This document shows positions 8,861 to 21,485 of a stretch of 64,000 nt of DNA, piece after piece. The notes beneath the pieces were generated by a model, which saw nothing but the letters and a program-made list of their open reading frames with translations, searched no databases and was not told where the DNA came from. The stretch is from contig JAQUTK010000001.1 of NCBI GenBank assembly GCA_028709785.1, forward strand, positions 62,001 through 126,000, written 5' to 3'. The translations under genes and the position numbers were made by a program. Each line of letters opens with the position of its first letter. Within the stretch, counting starts at the first letter, position 1. The stretch comes from Bacteroidales bacterium (GTDB lineage: Bacteria; Bacteroidota; Bacteroidia; Bacteroidales; JAQUTK01).

Positions 8861-9810
8861 CTTTGATCTCTTCACAACTTGCATCGTTCTGGCATTCCCA
8901 AAATGAACATTGGCCTTTTCTTCGTGCACATGTGGAAGCGTTGGATCAACTGGAATTATCTTCGATTCCTTTTCAGAACTTTTCTATCAGGATTCAATTC
9001 AATCCGGCAAGGATTATTTCTTCCGGTGCGAAAATAGATAAAGCTTCTCTGGAGAAAAGAGCTTGTTTCCTTTGTGCCTCCAACAGACCTGTCGAACAGG
9101 AGATACTGGATATCCTTCCGGGATATGATGTGTTGTGTAATCCATTTCCGATCTTTCACGCCCATCTGACCATTCCATCCAAAAACCATCAACTGCAGAG
9201 TGTACAGGGGAAAATAGGAGATATGCTGCATTTGTGCGAGTTGTTGTCTGGCTATGAGATCTTTTACAACGGTCCGGAGTGCGGTGCTTCCGCGCCGGAC
9301 CATTTTCACTTTCAGGCAGCCCCTTCCAAAGTGATGCCTCTGTTTGACGATCTCGATCATCCGGCACTGACCGAATTGCTTTATGCTTCCGAAAGGTTGA
9401 AGGTTTGTTACTGTCCCGGGTATTTAAGGAGTACAATCTTGTTGGAAGCACGCAATCCTCAATCGATAGTGGAGGCTTTTCAGTTGTATTATAACCTGCA
9501 GGCCAAACTTCAGCCGACACACGTCGAACCGATGTTCAATCTGCTTGCCCGCTACCAATCGGAAGTTTATTCTCTGGTCATTTTTCCCCGTAAAGCGCAC
9601 AGACCTTCTTTCTATTTTGAAACAGGGGAGAAGCAGATACTTCTGAGTCCGGGAGCTGTGGATATGGGAGGGCTGCTGGTCATATCACGGAAAGAGGATT
9701 TGTCAAAAATCACATCGGATGTCGTCCGATGCATGTTTGATGAAATTTCTCTGAATGATCAGACTCTACTGTACGCTTTCAGAGATATACTCTTGCAAGA
9801 CAAGAGATAA
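8857..9810 (+). CDS. DUF4922 protein, GalT/Ap4A-phosphorylase-like nucleotidyltransferase
   Basis: The protein matches my memory of the Bacteroidetes DUF4922 family over its full 317 residues. It has R-A-C-F-L-C-A-S-N-R-P near residue 70, N-P-F-P-I-F-H-A-H-L-T-I near 95, and F-Y-N-G-P-E-C-G-A-S-A-P-D-H-F-H-F-Q near 136-153. The H149-x-H151-x-Q153 motif is the signature of the GalT/Apa branch of the HIT superfamily, whose first His-x-His-x-Gln histidine usually forms a nucleotidyl intermediate. Two cysteines (C70, C73) could bind zinc. The reaction is inferred: transfer or phosphorolysis of a nucleotide or NDP-sugar. The ATGA overlap with the GT2 gene points to a shared glycan pathway. Confidence 0.7.
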   Translation: MTLISSQLASFWHSQNEHWPFLRAHVEALDQLELSSIPFQNFSIRIQFNPARIISSGAKIDKASLEKRACFLCASNRPVEQEILDILPGYDVLCNPFPIFHAHLTIPSKNHQLQSVQGKIGDMLHLCELLSGYEIFYNGPECGASAPDHFHFQAAPSKVMPLFDDLDHPALTELLYASERLKVCYCPGYLRSTILLEARNPQSIVEAFQLYYNLQAKLQPTHVEPMFNLLARYQSEVYSLVIFPRKAHRPSFYFETGEKQILLSPGAVDMGGLLVISRKEDLSKITSDVVRCMFDEISLNDQTLLYAFRDILLQDKR

Positions 9811-9867
9811 TCTGGTCGTTTTACTGCACAATCCTTTCTTTTTGTGAATTTATTGCCGTTTTTTGTT

Positions 9868-9875
9868 TACTTTTG
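9868..9875 (+). promoter_or_regulatory. -7 box (TACTTTTG) for the symporter operon
   Basis: TACTTTTG stands 31 bases before the small-protein start. The 14 bases ACTTTTGCCGACTC here recur in front of ffh (63158-63171). Confidence 0.55.
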
Positions 9876-9906
9876 CCGACTCTTATAAAAAATAACTATT
9901 AGTATT

Positions 9907-10053
9907 ATGTTTGGAATAGAAGATCCCGGCATTTGGTTGCCGTACGTACTTGCTGTAGCATGTTTGGCTTTTTCTGCCTGGTGGGGCATCTCAAAGTGGA
10001 ATAAAGACGACGAGTCTGATGAAAACGAAAAAACAGACAAAAGGTACAAATAA
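9907..10053 (+). CDS. 48-residue symporter small accessory protein
   Basis: A short gene with start M-F-G-I-E-D-P-G-I-W-L-P, one hydrophobic segment (about residues 11-27, Y-V-L-A-V-A-C-L-A-F-S-A-W-W-G) and a highly charged tail rich in Lys, Asp and Glu. A start of this kind followed by one membrane helix fits the small accessory proteins found next to sodium:solute symporters. It ends 48 bases before the symporter start and shares its promoter. It probably sits in the inner membrane with the transporter, as a stability or assembly partner. The family assignment rests on memory and synteny. Confidence 0.75.
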   Translation: MFGIEDPGIWLPYVLAVACLAFSAWWGISKWNKDDESDENEKTDKRYK

Positions 10054-10101
10054 GAAAACATTACCCTGGTTTATTTACCACAAAAAAACAAACACAAACT
10101 C

Positions 10102-11649
10102 ATGAGTACGTTTTATTTAGGACTGATAGTATTGGTGTATATGCTATCATTGGCTTATCTTGGTTATCTCGGATATAAAAAAACAACAAGTTCGGACGAT
10201 TATCTGGTTGGTGGACGACAGATGAATCCGATCGTTATGGCTCTTTCTTACGGGGCGACTTTCATTTCTGCTTCTGCAATTGTTGGCTTTGGTGGCGTTG
10301 CTGCTGCTTATGGTATGGGCATTCAATGGCTATGTCTGTTAAATATGTTTATGGGTGTTATCATTGCCTTTATCATATTCGGCCGGCCGACGCGTAAATT
10401 GGGCGTGTTGTATAATGCGGCTACTTTTCCGCAGTTGCTCGGACGGCGATATCATTCACGTGCCATCCAGATCTTTGCGGCTGCAGTCATCTTCTTATGT
10501 ATGCCATTATACGCAGCAGTTGTGTTAAAAGGTGGAGCTGTTTTCCTGGAACAGATATTCCATATCGACTTTAATATAGCATTGCTGATTTTTACGTTGA
10601 TCGTTGCTTCTTATGTTATAGCCGGAGGTATGAAAGGGGTGATGTACACCGATGCCTATCAGGCTGTTATCATGTTCTTCTGTATGTCATTTCTGTTAGT
10701 CTATCTGTATAAACAACTTGGAATGGGTTTTACAGAAGCGAATGTTGCATTGGGAAATATCAGCGATCTGGTGCCTGAGAAGTTTAGCTTACTTGGTCAT
10801 CAGGGATGGACTTCCATGCCCAAAAGCGGTTCTCCTCAGTGGTACACGCTGGTAACCTCGTTGATATTGGGCGTGGGCATCGGCTGTCTTGCTCAACCTC
10901 AGCTGGTGGTTCGCTTTATGACAGTAAAGAGCACTAAACAGCTTAACCGCGGTGTTTTTATCGGCTGTTTGTTCCTGATTATCACAGTAGGATCCATCTA
11001 TCATGCCGGTGCATTGTCTAATCTTTATTTTCTCAAAACAGAAGGAAAGGTTGCGACAGAACTATTAGGAGATATTGATAAGATAATTCCTTATTTTATC
11101 AATCATGCCATGCCATCATGGTTCTCTGCCTTGTTTATGCTTTGCATCTTATCGGCCAGCATGTCTACGATGAGTTCGCAGTTTCATACAATGGGTGCTG
11201 CTGCCGGAGCTGATATATATGCGCCACTTACCGGAAACAACCAAAAGAATACGACCCGGGTTGTTCGTATTGCGATCCTCTTTTCGATTGCAGTCAGCTA
11301 TATTATTTGTTACCTCTTGCCGATGAATATTATTGCCCGGGGCACAGCTATATTCATGGGAGTTTGTGCTTCAACCTTCCTGCCGGCTTATTTCAGTGTG
11401 CTTTACTGGAAAAGAGCTACCCGCTCAGGCGTCTTGTTCAGTATGTGGGCAGGTTTGCTGGCTTCTCTGTTTGCATTGGCCTTTTTACACAAAGCAGAGG
11501 CTGTACCTTTCGGACTATGCAAATTGTTGTTTGGCCGTGATTTGCTGATAGATGTGTTTCCTTGGTTTGCCATCGATCCAATTATTTATGCATTCCCTGT
11601 ATCGGTGATTACAATTATTGTGGTAAGTCTGCTGACTAAAAAAGAGTAG
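10102..11649 (+). CDS. Sodium:solute symporter (SSS family)
   Basis: A 515-residue transporter with about 13 hydrophobic helices and the SSS hallmarks. These are D-D-Y-L-V-G-G-R near residue 32, S-Y-G-A-T-F-I-S-A-S-A-I-V-G-F-G-G near 49, and V-I-A-G-G-M-K-G-V-M-Y-T-D-A-Y-Q near 172. S-A-S-M-S-T-M-S-S-Q near 353 matches the Na2 sodium-site helix. The substrate cannot be read from sequence. The gene is convergent with phenylacetate-CoA ligase, so an aromatic or short organic acid is possible but not shown. Confidence 0.9.
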   Translation: MSTFYLGLIVLVYMLSLAYLGYLGYKKTTSSDDYLVGGRQMNPIVMALSYGATFISASAIVGFGGVAAAYGMGIQWLCLLNMFMGVIIAFIIFGRPTRKLGVLYNAATFPQLLGRRYHSRAIQIFAAAVIFLCMPLYAAVVLKGGAVFLEQIFHIDFNIALLIFTLIVASYVIAGGMKGVMYTDAYQAVIMFFCMSFLLVYLYKQLGMGFTEANVALGNISDLVPEKFSLLGHQGWTSMPKSGSPQWYTLVTSLILGVGIGCLAQPQLVVRFMTVKSTKQLNRGVFIGCLFLIITVGSIYHAGALSNLYFLKTEGKVATELLGDIDKIIPYFINHAMPSWFSALFMLCILSASMSTMSSQFHTMGAAAGADIYAPLTGNNQKNTTRVVRIAILFSIAVSYIICYLLPMNIIARGTAIFMGVCASTFLPAYFSVLYWKRATRSGVLFSMWAGLLASLFALAFLHKAEAVPFGLCKLLFGRDLLIDVFPWFAIDPIIYAFPVSVITIIVVSLLTKKE

Positions 11650-11692
11650 TTCCACTTGGCTTTATATTGTTAGAAAGGAGTACTAACTCTTA

Positions 11693-11762
11693 TAAGAAAA
11701 CATCAGGTCTTTTACTTCGTTTCATAGATGTGAAACGAAGTAAAAGACCTGATGTTTTCTTA
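11693..11762. terminator. Perfect 32-bp hairpin between convergent genes
   Basis: Arms 11693-11724 and 11731-11762 are exact reverse complements, with a 6-base loop. It lies between the symporter (+) and paaK (-) stop codons and can serve both as a bidirectional terminator. Both ends are A/T rich (AAGAAAAC ... GTTTTCTT). The stem is unusually long. Confidence 0.8.
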
Positions 11763-11818
11763 CAGATATACGGACAAATAATCTGATTGATACGGATCTC
11801 TTCTTTCAAACAAACAGA

Positions 11819-13117
11819 TCAGATGTTATGGCGTAAGTCATGTACGCGTACTGCTTTCCCTTCTGACTGAGGGAGTGAGCCTTTCTTAACCAAAACAACT
11901 TTAGGTGTGATCAGCAACTCGTCTTTTAACTGCCTTGTGATCTCTTTACGTAGTCGATCCAGATCAATATAGTTGTCCGTAGTCAGTTCGTCGAGCTCGA
12001 CTTCCACTTTCATCTCATCATTGTTGTTGATCGTTTCCATTGTGATCAGATACTGAGATCCCAGTTCTTTGAATTGCATCAGAATGGTTTCGATCTGAAC
12101 AGGGAAGATATTTACACCTTTCAGGATAATCATATCATCGCTTCTCCCTTTTAAACGGTCAATACGGTAGTGCGTGCGCCCACAGGGGCATTCACCCGGT
12201 AAGATGCGGGTAAGATCGCGTGTACGGTAGCGGAATAGAGGCATTGCTTCGCGGTTGATGGTAGTAAGTACCAATTCGCCAATCTCTCCTTCAGGCATTG
12301 GTTCCAGCGTATCCGGATTAATGATTTCTACAATGTAGTAATCTTCCCAGATGTGGAGACCATTTTGCTCCTTGCATTCAAAAGCGACTCCCGGACCGCA
12401 CATCTCAGACATTCCGAAACTGTTGTATGCTTTTACATGCATTGACTCCTCAATTCTTTTGCGTTGTTCTTCTGAATGAGGTTCGGCACCAATGATAAGC
12501 GTCGTTAGTTTGGTATCTTTCTGAATATCGTATCCTTCTTCTTTTATCACTTCTGCCAATCGGGTCACATAACTGGGTATCGCATGGATCGCTGTCGTGC
12601 CAAAGTCAACGATAAACTTTACCTGACGCTTGCTGTTACCTGCCGCAGCAGGCACTGTCAGCGCTCCCAGCCGTTCGGCGCCATACTGAAACCCCAGACC
12701 TCCGGTAAACATACCATAACCGGATGAGTTTTGAAAGACATCCGTATTACGGAGTCCTACCATATACAGGCAGCGTGCAACAGCATTAGCCCATTCATCG
12801 AGATCTTTCTGCGTGTGAAGTACTACTGTCGGATTGCCCGTTGTACCCGAAGAGGAGTGAAGTCGAACTACTTCTGAGAGTGGCACAGAAGCCAGGCCAA
12901 AGGGATAATTGTCACGCAGATCGGCTTTTGTTGTGAAAGGGATCTTTTTCAGATCGTCCAGACTGTTGATTGTTTCGGATGAAATCCCTTTTTCTTTAAA
13001 TATTTTTGCGTAGAAGGGACAGTTTTGCGCTTGGTCAATGGTCTTTTTCAAACGCTCGAGCTGAAGTTTCTGCAGTTCAGCACGAGGCATTGTTTCTAAT
13101 TCTTTCTGTAAATACAT
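11819..13117 (-). CDS. paaK: Phenylacetate-CoA ligase
   Basis: A 432-residue adenylate-forming enzyme. The P-loop-like motif S-S-S-G-T-T-G-N-P-T near residue 90 binds ATP. Y-N-S-F-G-M-S-E-M-C-G-P-G-V, R-Y-R-T-R-D-L-T and the hinge G-R-S-D-D-M-I-I-L-K-G follow in the usual order. Length and motifs match PaaK, which makes phenylacetyl-CoA from phenylacetate, ATP and CoA. In anaerobic gut Bacteroidetes such enzymes are thought to work with indolepyruvate:ferredoxin oxidoreductases, whose genes are not in this window. A second PaaK is encoded at 54579-55877, so the true acids may differ between the two. Confidence 0.9.
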   Translation of the reverse strand: MYLQKELETMPRAELQKLQLERLKKTIDQAQNCPFYAKIFKEKGISSETINSLDDLKKIPFTTKADLRDNYPFGLASVPLSEVVRLHSSSGTTGNPTVVLHTQKDLDEWANAVARCLYMVGLRNTDVFQNSSGYGMFTGGLGFQYGAERLGALTVPAAAGNSKRQVKFIVDFGTTAIHAIPSYVTRLAEVIKEEGYDIQKDTKLTTLIIGAEPHSEEQRKRIEESMHVKAYNSFGMSEMCGPGVAFECKEQNGLHIWEDYYIVEIINPDTLEPMPEGEIGELVLTTINREAMPLFRYRTRDLTRILPGECPCGRTHYRIDRLKGRSDDMIILKGVNIFPVQIETILMQFKELGSQYLITMETINNNDEMKVEVELDELTTDNYIDLDRLRKEITRQLKDELLITPKVVLVKKGSLPQSEGKAVRVHDLRHNI

Positions 13118-13153
13118 TCTATGGTGTGTTATATAGATTCTTCTTAAAGCCTA

Positions 13154-13161
13154 CAAAATTA
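13154..13161 (-). promoter_or_regulatory. -7 box (TAATTTTG) for paaK
   Basis: The minus strand reads TAATTTTG 37 bases before the paaK start codon. It matches TAnnTTTG; no clear upstream TTTG. Confidence 0.45.
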
Positions 13162-13287
13162 CGATTATTTTTTTTATTTCGCTAATCAATAATCTGCTAA
13201 TAGACACTTTAAGGTAGATATCAGAGTGATGAACACTCTTTGAAGGACTATCCCCCGGATTTACCGGTGACCTGTTATAAAAAAGAG

Positions 13288-13323
13288 AGAGGTCTCTTGT
13301 CTGGTAACAGACAAGAGACCTCT
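13288..13323 (-). terminator. Intrinsic terminator of the beta-galactosidase gene
   Basis: A perfect 16-bp stem (13288-13303 with 13308-13323) and GTAA loop lie 22 bases past the stop codon. On the minus strand the stem is followed by CTCTTTTTT, a good T-run. Confidence 0.85.
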
Positions 13324-13344
13324 TTGGGAAAAAATTATTCTTTT

Positions 13345-17294
<3,950 letters not shown>

Positions 17295-17320
17295 AAAGTT
17301 GGTATTAAGTTTTGTGATCG

Positions 17321-17328
17321 CAAATATA
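17321..17328 (-). promoter_or_regulatory. -7 box (TATATTTG) for the holin-like/beta-galactosidase unit
   Basis: The minus strand reads TATATTTG 27 bases before the holin-like start codon, in the 164-base divergent gap shared with fkp. Confidence 0.5.
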
Positions 17329-17424
17329 GATATAATTGTTAGAGATTTGAAGTTACTAACTGATTTTTCTAGTGACTGTTAGAGGTTATCTTGTGAATTA
17401 TTTCTTTCTTAACGAAGAGAATAT

Positions 17425-17432
17425 TATTTTTG
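17425..17432 (+). promoter_or_regulatory. -7 box (TATTTTTG) for fkp
   Basis: TATTTTTG lies 27 bases before the fkp start codon, in the divergent gap. No TTTG at the standard distance. Confidence 0.5.
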
Positions 17433-17458
17433 TTGGGAATTAACAGAATGAATGGAGC

Positions 17459-20308
17459 ATGCAGAAACTTTTATCCCTTCCGCCTAATCTGGTGGAATAC
17501 TTTCACGAAATTGAACAGGTAGATCACTCAGAATGGTATTGCACCTCTGATCCCATTGGCAAAAAACTTGGATCGGGAGGGGGTACCACCTGGTTACTTG
17601 AAGCTTGCCGTAACGAAGAAGCCCATAATATTCCATTTAATGAATGGCTGGGAAAAAATAAACGGATATTGTTGCATGCAGGTGGACAAAGCCGCCGACT
17701 GCCGGGTTATGCGCCTTCGGGTAAAATCCTGACTCCTCTTCCTGTCTTTCGTTGGGCTCGTGGACAGAAGTTGCGGCAGAATTTGCTTTCTCTTCAGTTG
17801 CCGCTTTATGAGGCAATTATGCGCAAAACACCGAAAAAGCTAAATACCCTGATTGCCAGTGGGGATGTGTATATACGGGTAGATGGGGCATTGCAGGCAA
17901 TACCCGAAGCGGATGTGGTCTGCTATGGATTGTGGGTGGACCCCTCGTTGGCTAAAAACCACGGAGTCTTCATACAAGACCGACAGCATCCCGATGCGCT
18001 TGACTTCATGCTACAGAAGCCCTCCGTCGAAGAGCTGAGTGCGTTAATGCAGACTCATTATTTCCTGATGGATATTGGAATCTGGCTTTTGAGTGATCGT
18101 GCTGTTGAACTTCTTTGTGCCCGTTCGAAAATGAATAATAATGAGATTTCATACTACGATCTTTATTCCGATTTTGGACTTACATTGGGCGCTCATCCCC
18201 GAATTCATGATCCGGAACTGAACCAATTGACTGTAGCTATTCTGCCACTTCAGGGAGGACAATTTTACCACTATGGTACCAGCCGCGAGTTGATATCGTC
18301 CACGCTCTCTGTTCAAAATATTGTGAATGATCAACGTGCCATTATGCACCATAAAATTAAACCGCATCCGGCCATGTTTGTTCAGAATTCAGATGTAAGA
18401 TGCCAACTGACAGAGACAAACTCTGAACTTTGGGTGGAAAACAGTGTGATCGGAGCGAGATGGATATTGCACGACAAACATTTAATTACCGGAGTGCCGG
18501 ATAATGACTGGACGATCGAACTTCCTTCCGGCGTTTGTCTGGATATCGTACCGATTGCTGAGGAGGGTTATGCGGTCCGTCCTTATGGATATAATGATGC
18601 TTTTAAAGGAGATCTTCATTCAGAAAAGACCCTGTGGATGGGAGTTCCGGTTTTGAAATGGTTTGTTGATCGTGGAATCCATCCATCTCAAGTGGATCTT
18701 CAATGTCTAGATGACTTACAGGCAATGGCTCTCTTCCCTGTAGTGAAAACAGTGGATCATTTGGGTATTCTCTGCAGGTGGATGATATCAGAGCCGGATC
18801 TAATGGAAGGAAAGCGCTTGTGGATGGAAAGTCCGCGTCTTTCTGCAGATCAGCTTTCTGCATCTGCCAACCTCCGCCGCCTGAATCAACAGAGAGACTC
18901 TTTTCGTGCTCTCAACTGGCCAATACTAGCCAAGAACTTTGAAAAGAGCGTCTTCTATCAGTTGAATCTGGATGATGCTGCCGCTGAGTTTGCAAAATAT
19001 GACATTCCCGCTCCGAATTTTCTTCCTGAGACAGTGCCTTTGATGACCCGTATTCACGATCAGATGTTCAGAGCGCGTATGGAACAGTTTAAAGGACTTC
19101 CGTTCAAAGCTGAAGAGGAGAAGGCTTTTTCTCTTTTACGAGAGGGACTGACTGCTCCGGTGATGGAGAACAAACAACATCCTCGTCTGGATATCTTCAA
19201 AGATCAGATTGTGTGGGGACGAAGTCCGGTACGTATTGATCTGGCAGGAGGATGGACAGATACACCTCCTTATTGCCTGAATGAAGGGGGTAATGTGGTT
19301 AACATTGCCATTGAATTAAATGGACAACCTCCTCTGCAGGTTTATATTAAGTCCTGTTGTGAGAAGAAAGTGATACTTCGATCCATTGATCTGGGAGCCA
19401 GAGAAGAACTGACTACATACGATGAACTTCTACAGTTTAATAAGGTTGGTTCTCCTTTTTCCATCCCAAAAGCTGCGTTGGTGTTGGCCGGATTTTCTCC
19501 CCGTTTTTCGGCAGAAAGATATCCTTCACTTCAGGAACAGCTGAATAGTTTTGGCTCAGGCATTGAAATTACACTTTTGTCAGCAGTTCCCGCCGGTTCC
19601 GGATTAGGCACCAGTTCGATATTGGCCTCTACGGTTTTGGGTGCCATATCTGATTTCTGCAGTTTGGCGTGGGACAAAAATGAAATATGTCAGCGGACGT
19701 TGGTGCTTGAACAACTTCTTACGACAGGTGGCGGATGGCAAGACCAGTATGGAGGTGTGTTGCAGGGAGTGAAGCTCCTTCAGACAAATCCCGGGTTTAA
19801 TCAATCTCCTCTGGTACGGTGGTTGCCGGAGTATCTGTTTACTCAACCGGAATATCAGAAATGTCATCTCTTGTATTATACCGGACTAACCCGTACGGCC
19901 AAAGGTATTTTGGCTGAAATAGTGCGTGGCATGTTTCTTAATTCGACGACCCATCTTTCATTGCTGCATGATATGAAGTCTCATGCGCTTGATCTTTATG
20001 AAGCGATTCAACGGGGCAATTTTGAAGAGACAGGTAAACTTGTTGGCAAATCGTGGGAGCAAAACAAACAATTGGACGCAGGTACCAATCCTCCCGAGGT
20101 GGAAGCGATTATTCGTCAGATAAAGGATTATTGTCTCGGATATAAACTACCCGGAGCCGGTGGCGGAGGTTTTCTTTATATGGTGGCAAAAGATCCGGAA
20201 GCTGCTGCCCGTATTAAAAATACGCTGAATCAAAATCAATTGTTTCCGGGAGCCCGGTTTGTCGGTATGTCTTTGTCGGAAAAAGGACTTCAGATCAGTC
20301 GCTCATAA
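17459..20308 (+). CDS. fkp: Bifunctional fucokinase / L-fucose-1-phosphate guanylyltransferase
   Basis: At 949 residues it equals the known Bacteroides Fkp in length. The N-terminal half carries the pyrophosphorylase signature H-A-G-G-Q-S-R-R-L-P-G-Y-A-P-S-G-K near residue 73. The C-terminal half is a GHMP kinase: R-I-D-L-A-G-G-W-T-D-T-P near residue 590, P-A-G-S-G-L-G-T-S-S near 710 and a final K-L-P-G-A-G-G-G-G-F. The enzyme phosphorylates free L-fucose and joins it to GMP, making GDP-fucose in the cytoplasm for capsule and glycoprotein fucosylation. It is monocistronic here, without fucose uptake genes. In known species this pathway lets gut Bacteroidales decorate their surface with host-derived fucose. 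Confidence 0.96.
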   Translation: MQKLLSLPPNLVEYFHEIEQVDHSEWYCTSDPIGKKLGSGGGTTWLLEACRNEEAHNIPFNEWLGKNKRILLHAGGQSRRLPGYAPSGKILTPLPVFRWARGQKLRQNLLSLQLPLYEAIMRKTPKKLNTLIASGDVYIRVDGALQAIPEADVVCYGLWVDPSLAKNHGVFIQDRQHPDALDFMLQKPSVEELSALMQTHYFLMDIGIWLLSDRAVELLCARSKMNNNEISYYDLYSDFGLTLGAHPRIHDPELNQLTVAILPLQGGQFYHYGTSRELISSTLSVQNIVNDQRAIMHHKIKPHPAMFVQNSDVRCQLTETNSELWVENSVIGARWILHDKHLITGVPDNDWTIELPSGVCLDIVPIAEEGYAVRPYGYNDAFKGDLHSEKTLWMGVPVLKWFVDRGIHPSQVDLQCLDDLQAMALFPVVKTVDHLGILCRWMISEPDLMEGKRLWMESPRLSADQLSASANLRRLNQQRDSFRALNWPILAKNFEKSVFYQLNLDDAAAEFAKYDIPAPNFLPETVPLMTRIHDQMFRARMEQFKGLPFKAEEEKAFSLLREGLTAPVMENKQHPRLDIFKDQIVWGRSPVRIDLAGGWTDTPPYCLNEGGNVVNIAIELNGQPPLQVYIKSCCEKKVILRSIDLGAREELTTYDELLQFNKVGSPFSIPKAALVLAGFSPRFSAERYPSLQEQLNSFGSGIEITLLSAVPAGSGLGTSSILASTVLGAISDFCSLAWDKNEICQRTLVLEQLLTTGGGWQDQYGGVLQGVKLLQTNPGFNQSPLVRWLPEYLFTQPEYQKCHLLYYTGLTRTAKGILAEIVRGMFLNSTTHLSLLHDMKSHALDLYEAIQRGNFEETGKLVGKSWEQNKQLDAGTNPPEVEAIIRQIKDYCLGYKLPGAGGGGFLYMVAKDPEAAARIKNTLNQNQLFPGARFVGMSLSEKGLQISRS

Positions 20309-20395
20309 GCTTTGTGCGATTTGTGACTGAAGATGAATCGTCAGATATTTTGATGTATAATTACCCGAAAACAAGAAACATGTCTGACTTTTTTA

Positions 20396-20403
20396 TACTT
20401 TTG
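20396..20403 (+). promoter_or_regulatory. -7 box (TACTTTTG) for the small TPR gene
   Basis: TACTTTTG stands 21 bases before the start codon at 20424; it probably also drives coaX and the genes after it. Confidence 0.55.
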
Positions 20404-20423
20404 CCACGCTAAATGAATGTATT

Positions 20424-20690
20424 ATGACACTGGACGAAATTCGTGCTCTTATTCAAATGAACAAGCTGGAGGAAGCGGAGAAAGAATTGAAACTTCTCTC
20501 TCAGAATGAACCATCAGAAGCTGTTTTTCTGTTGTCAGGCTATCTCTGTCGGAAAAGAGGAGACTGGCAGCATGCGCTAAACAATTATTATGAGGCGTTG
20601 GAGCTGAATCCTGAAGGGGAAGCAAAGATGGCTATAGAGCATATCCAGAATATACTGGATTTTTCGAACAAGGATCTAATAAATCCTTAG
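20424..20690 (+). CDS. Small TPR protein (88 residues)
   Basis: One or two TPR units fill the protein: L-I-Q-M-N-K-L-E-E-A-E-K-E-L near residue 9 and G-D-W-Q-H-A-L-N-N-Y-Y-E-A-L-E-L-N-P near 46. There is no signal peptide. The downstream gap to coaX is 69 bases. It is probably a soluble adaptor; the partner is unknown. Confidence 0.75.
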   Translation: MTLDEIRALIQMNKLEEAEKELKLLSQNEPSEAVFLLSGYLCRKRGDWQHALNNYYEALELNPEGEAKMAIEHIQNILDFSNKDLINP

Positions 20691-20759
20691 ACTTTATCTG
20701 TATATATTCCCGGATTAGAACAGGATTCTTTAGTAACGAACTGAATAACCCAAGAAATA

Positions 20760-21485
20760 GTGCCCAATTTAATCATTGATCAAGGTAATACATCAGCTAA
20801 AGTTGCCGTATTTGAAGCTGATCGTTTGCTGTTGGAAGAGATTCACGAACAGTTGCAAACGGATCGATTGCGAGAGCTTTGTGATTCCTATTCAATTCGC
20901 AGAGCTATCATATCCAATGTCAACAAGCCTTCTGATGAGGTGTATGCTTTTTTTGGATCCTATCTTGATACATGGATTTGTTTGGATCATCAGACGCCAC
21001 TTCCTATAAAGAATCTCTATCTGACTCCTGAAACTCTTGGCCCGGACCGATTGGCGGCAGTAGTAGGAGCGGACAATATTAAACCGAATGCATCGTTATT
21101 GGTCATAGATTCCGGAACGGCTGTTACATATGACTTTATTGATAAGGGAATTTATCACGGTGGAAATATTGCTCCCGGCTTACGTATGCGATTTCGTGCA
21201 TTGCATGAATTCACCTCTAAATTGCCTCTATGTGGCCATGAAGGCGAGATTCCTCTTCTGGGAAAAGATACTGTAACGGCTATTCAGTCGGGCGTTGTCA
21301 ATGGAATGTTGTTTGAGATGGAAGGGGTAATACAGGCCCTGAAATTGAGATATCCGGATCTTTATATATTTTTAACTGGAGGAGATGCGTTTTTCTTTGA
21401 ATCACGGCTAAAAAGTGCGAACTTTGTCGATTATTTCTTGGTCATTAAAGGCCTTAACAGAATATTGAATTATAATGTCAAATAA
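20760..21485 (+). CDS. coaX: Type III pantothenate kinase
   Basis: A 241-residue ASKHA-fold kinase with I-D-Q-G-N-T-S at residue 6 (phosphate loop), G-P-D-R-L-A-A near 94, D-S-G-T-A-V-T near 117 and G-G-N-I-A-P-G-L near 132, all typical of CoaX. It phosphorylates pantothenate in the first step of coenzyme A synthesis, without feedback inhibition by CoA. The start is GTG: an in-frame TGA lies 15 bases upstream and no ATG comes before the conserved motif. Its last 11 bases overlap the next gene, so translation is probably coupled. Confidence 0.93.
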   Translation: MPNLIIDQGNTSAKVAVFEADRLLLEEIHEQLQTDRLRELCDSYSIRRAIISNVNKPSDEVYAFFGSYLDTWICLDHQTPLPIKNLYLTPETLGPDRLAAVVGADNIKPNASLLVIDSGTAVTYDFIDKGIYHGGNIAPGLRMRFRALHEFTSKLPLCGHEGEIPLLGKDTVTAIQSGVVNGMLFEMEGVIQALKLRYPDLYIFLTGGDAFFFESRLKSANFVDYFLVIKGLNRILNYNVK

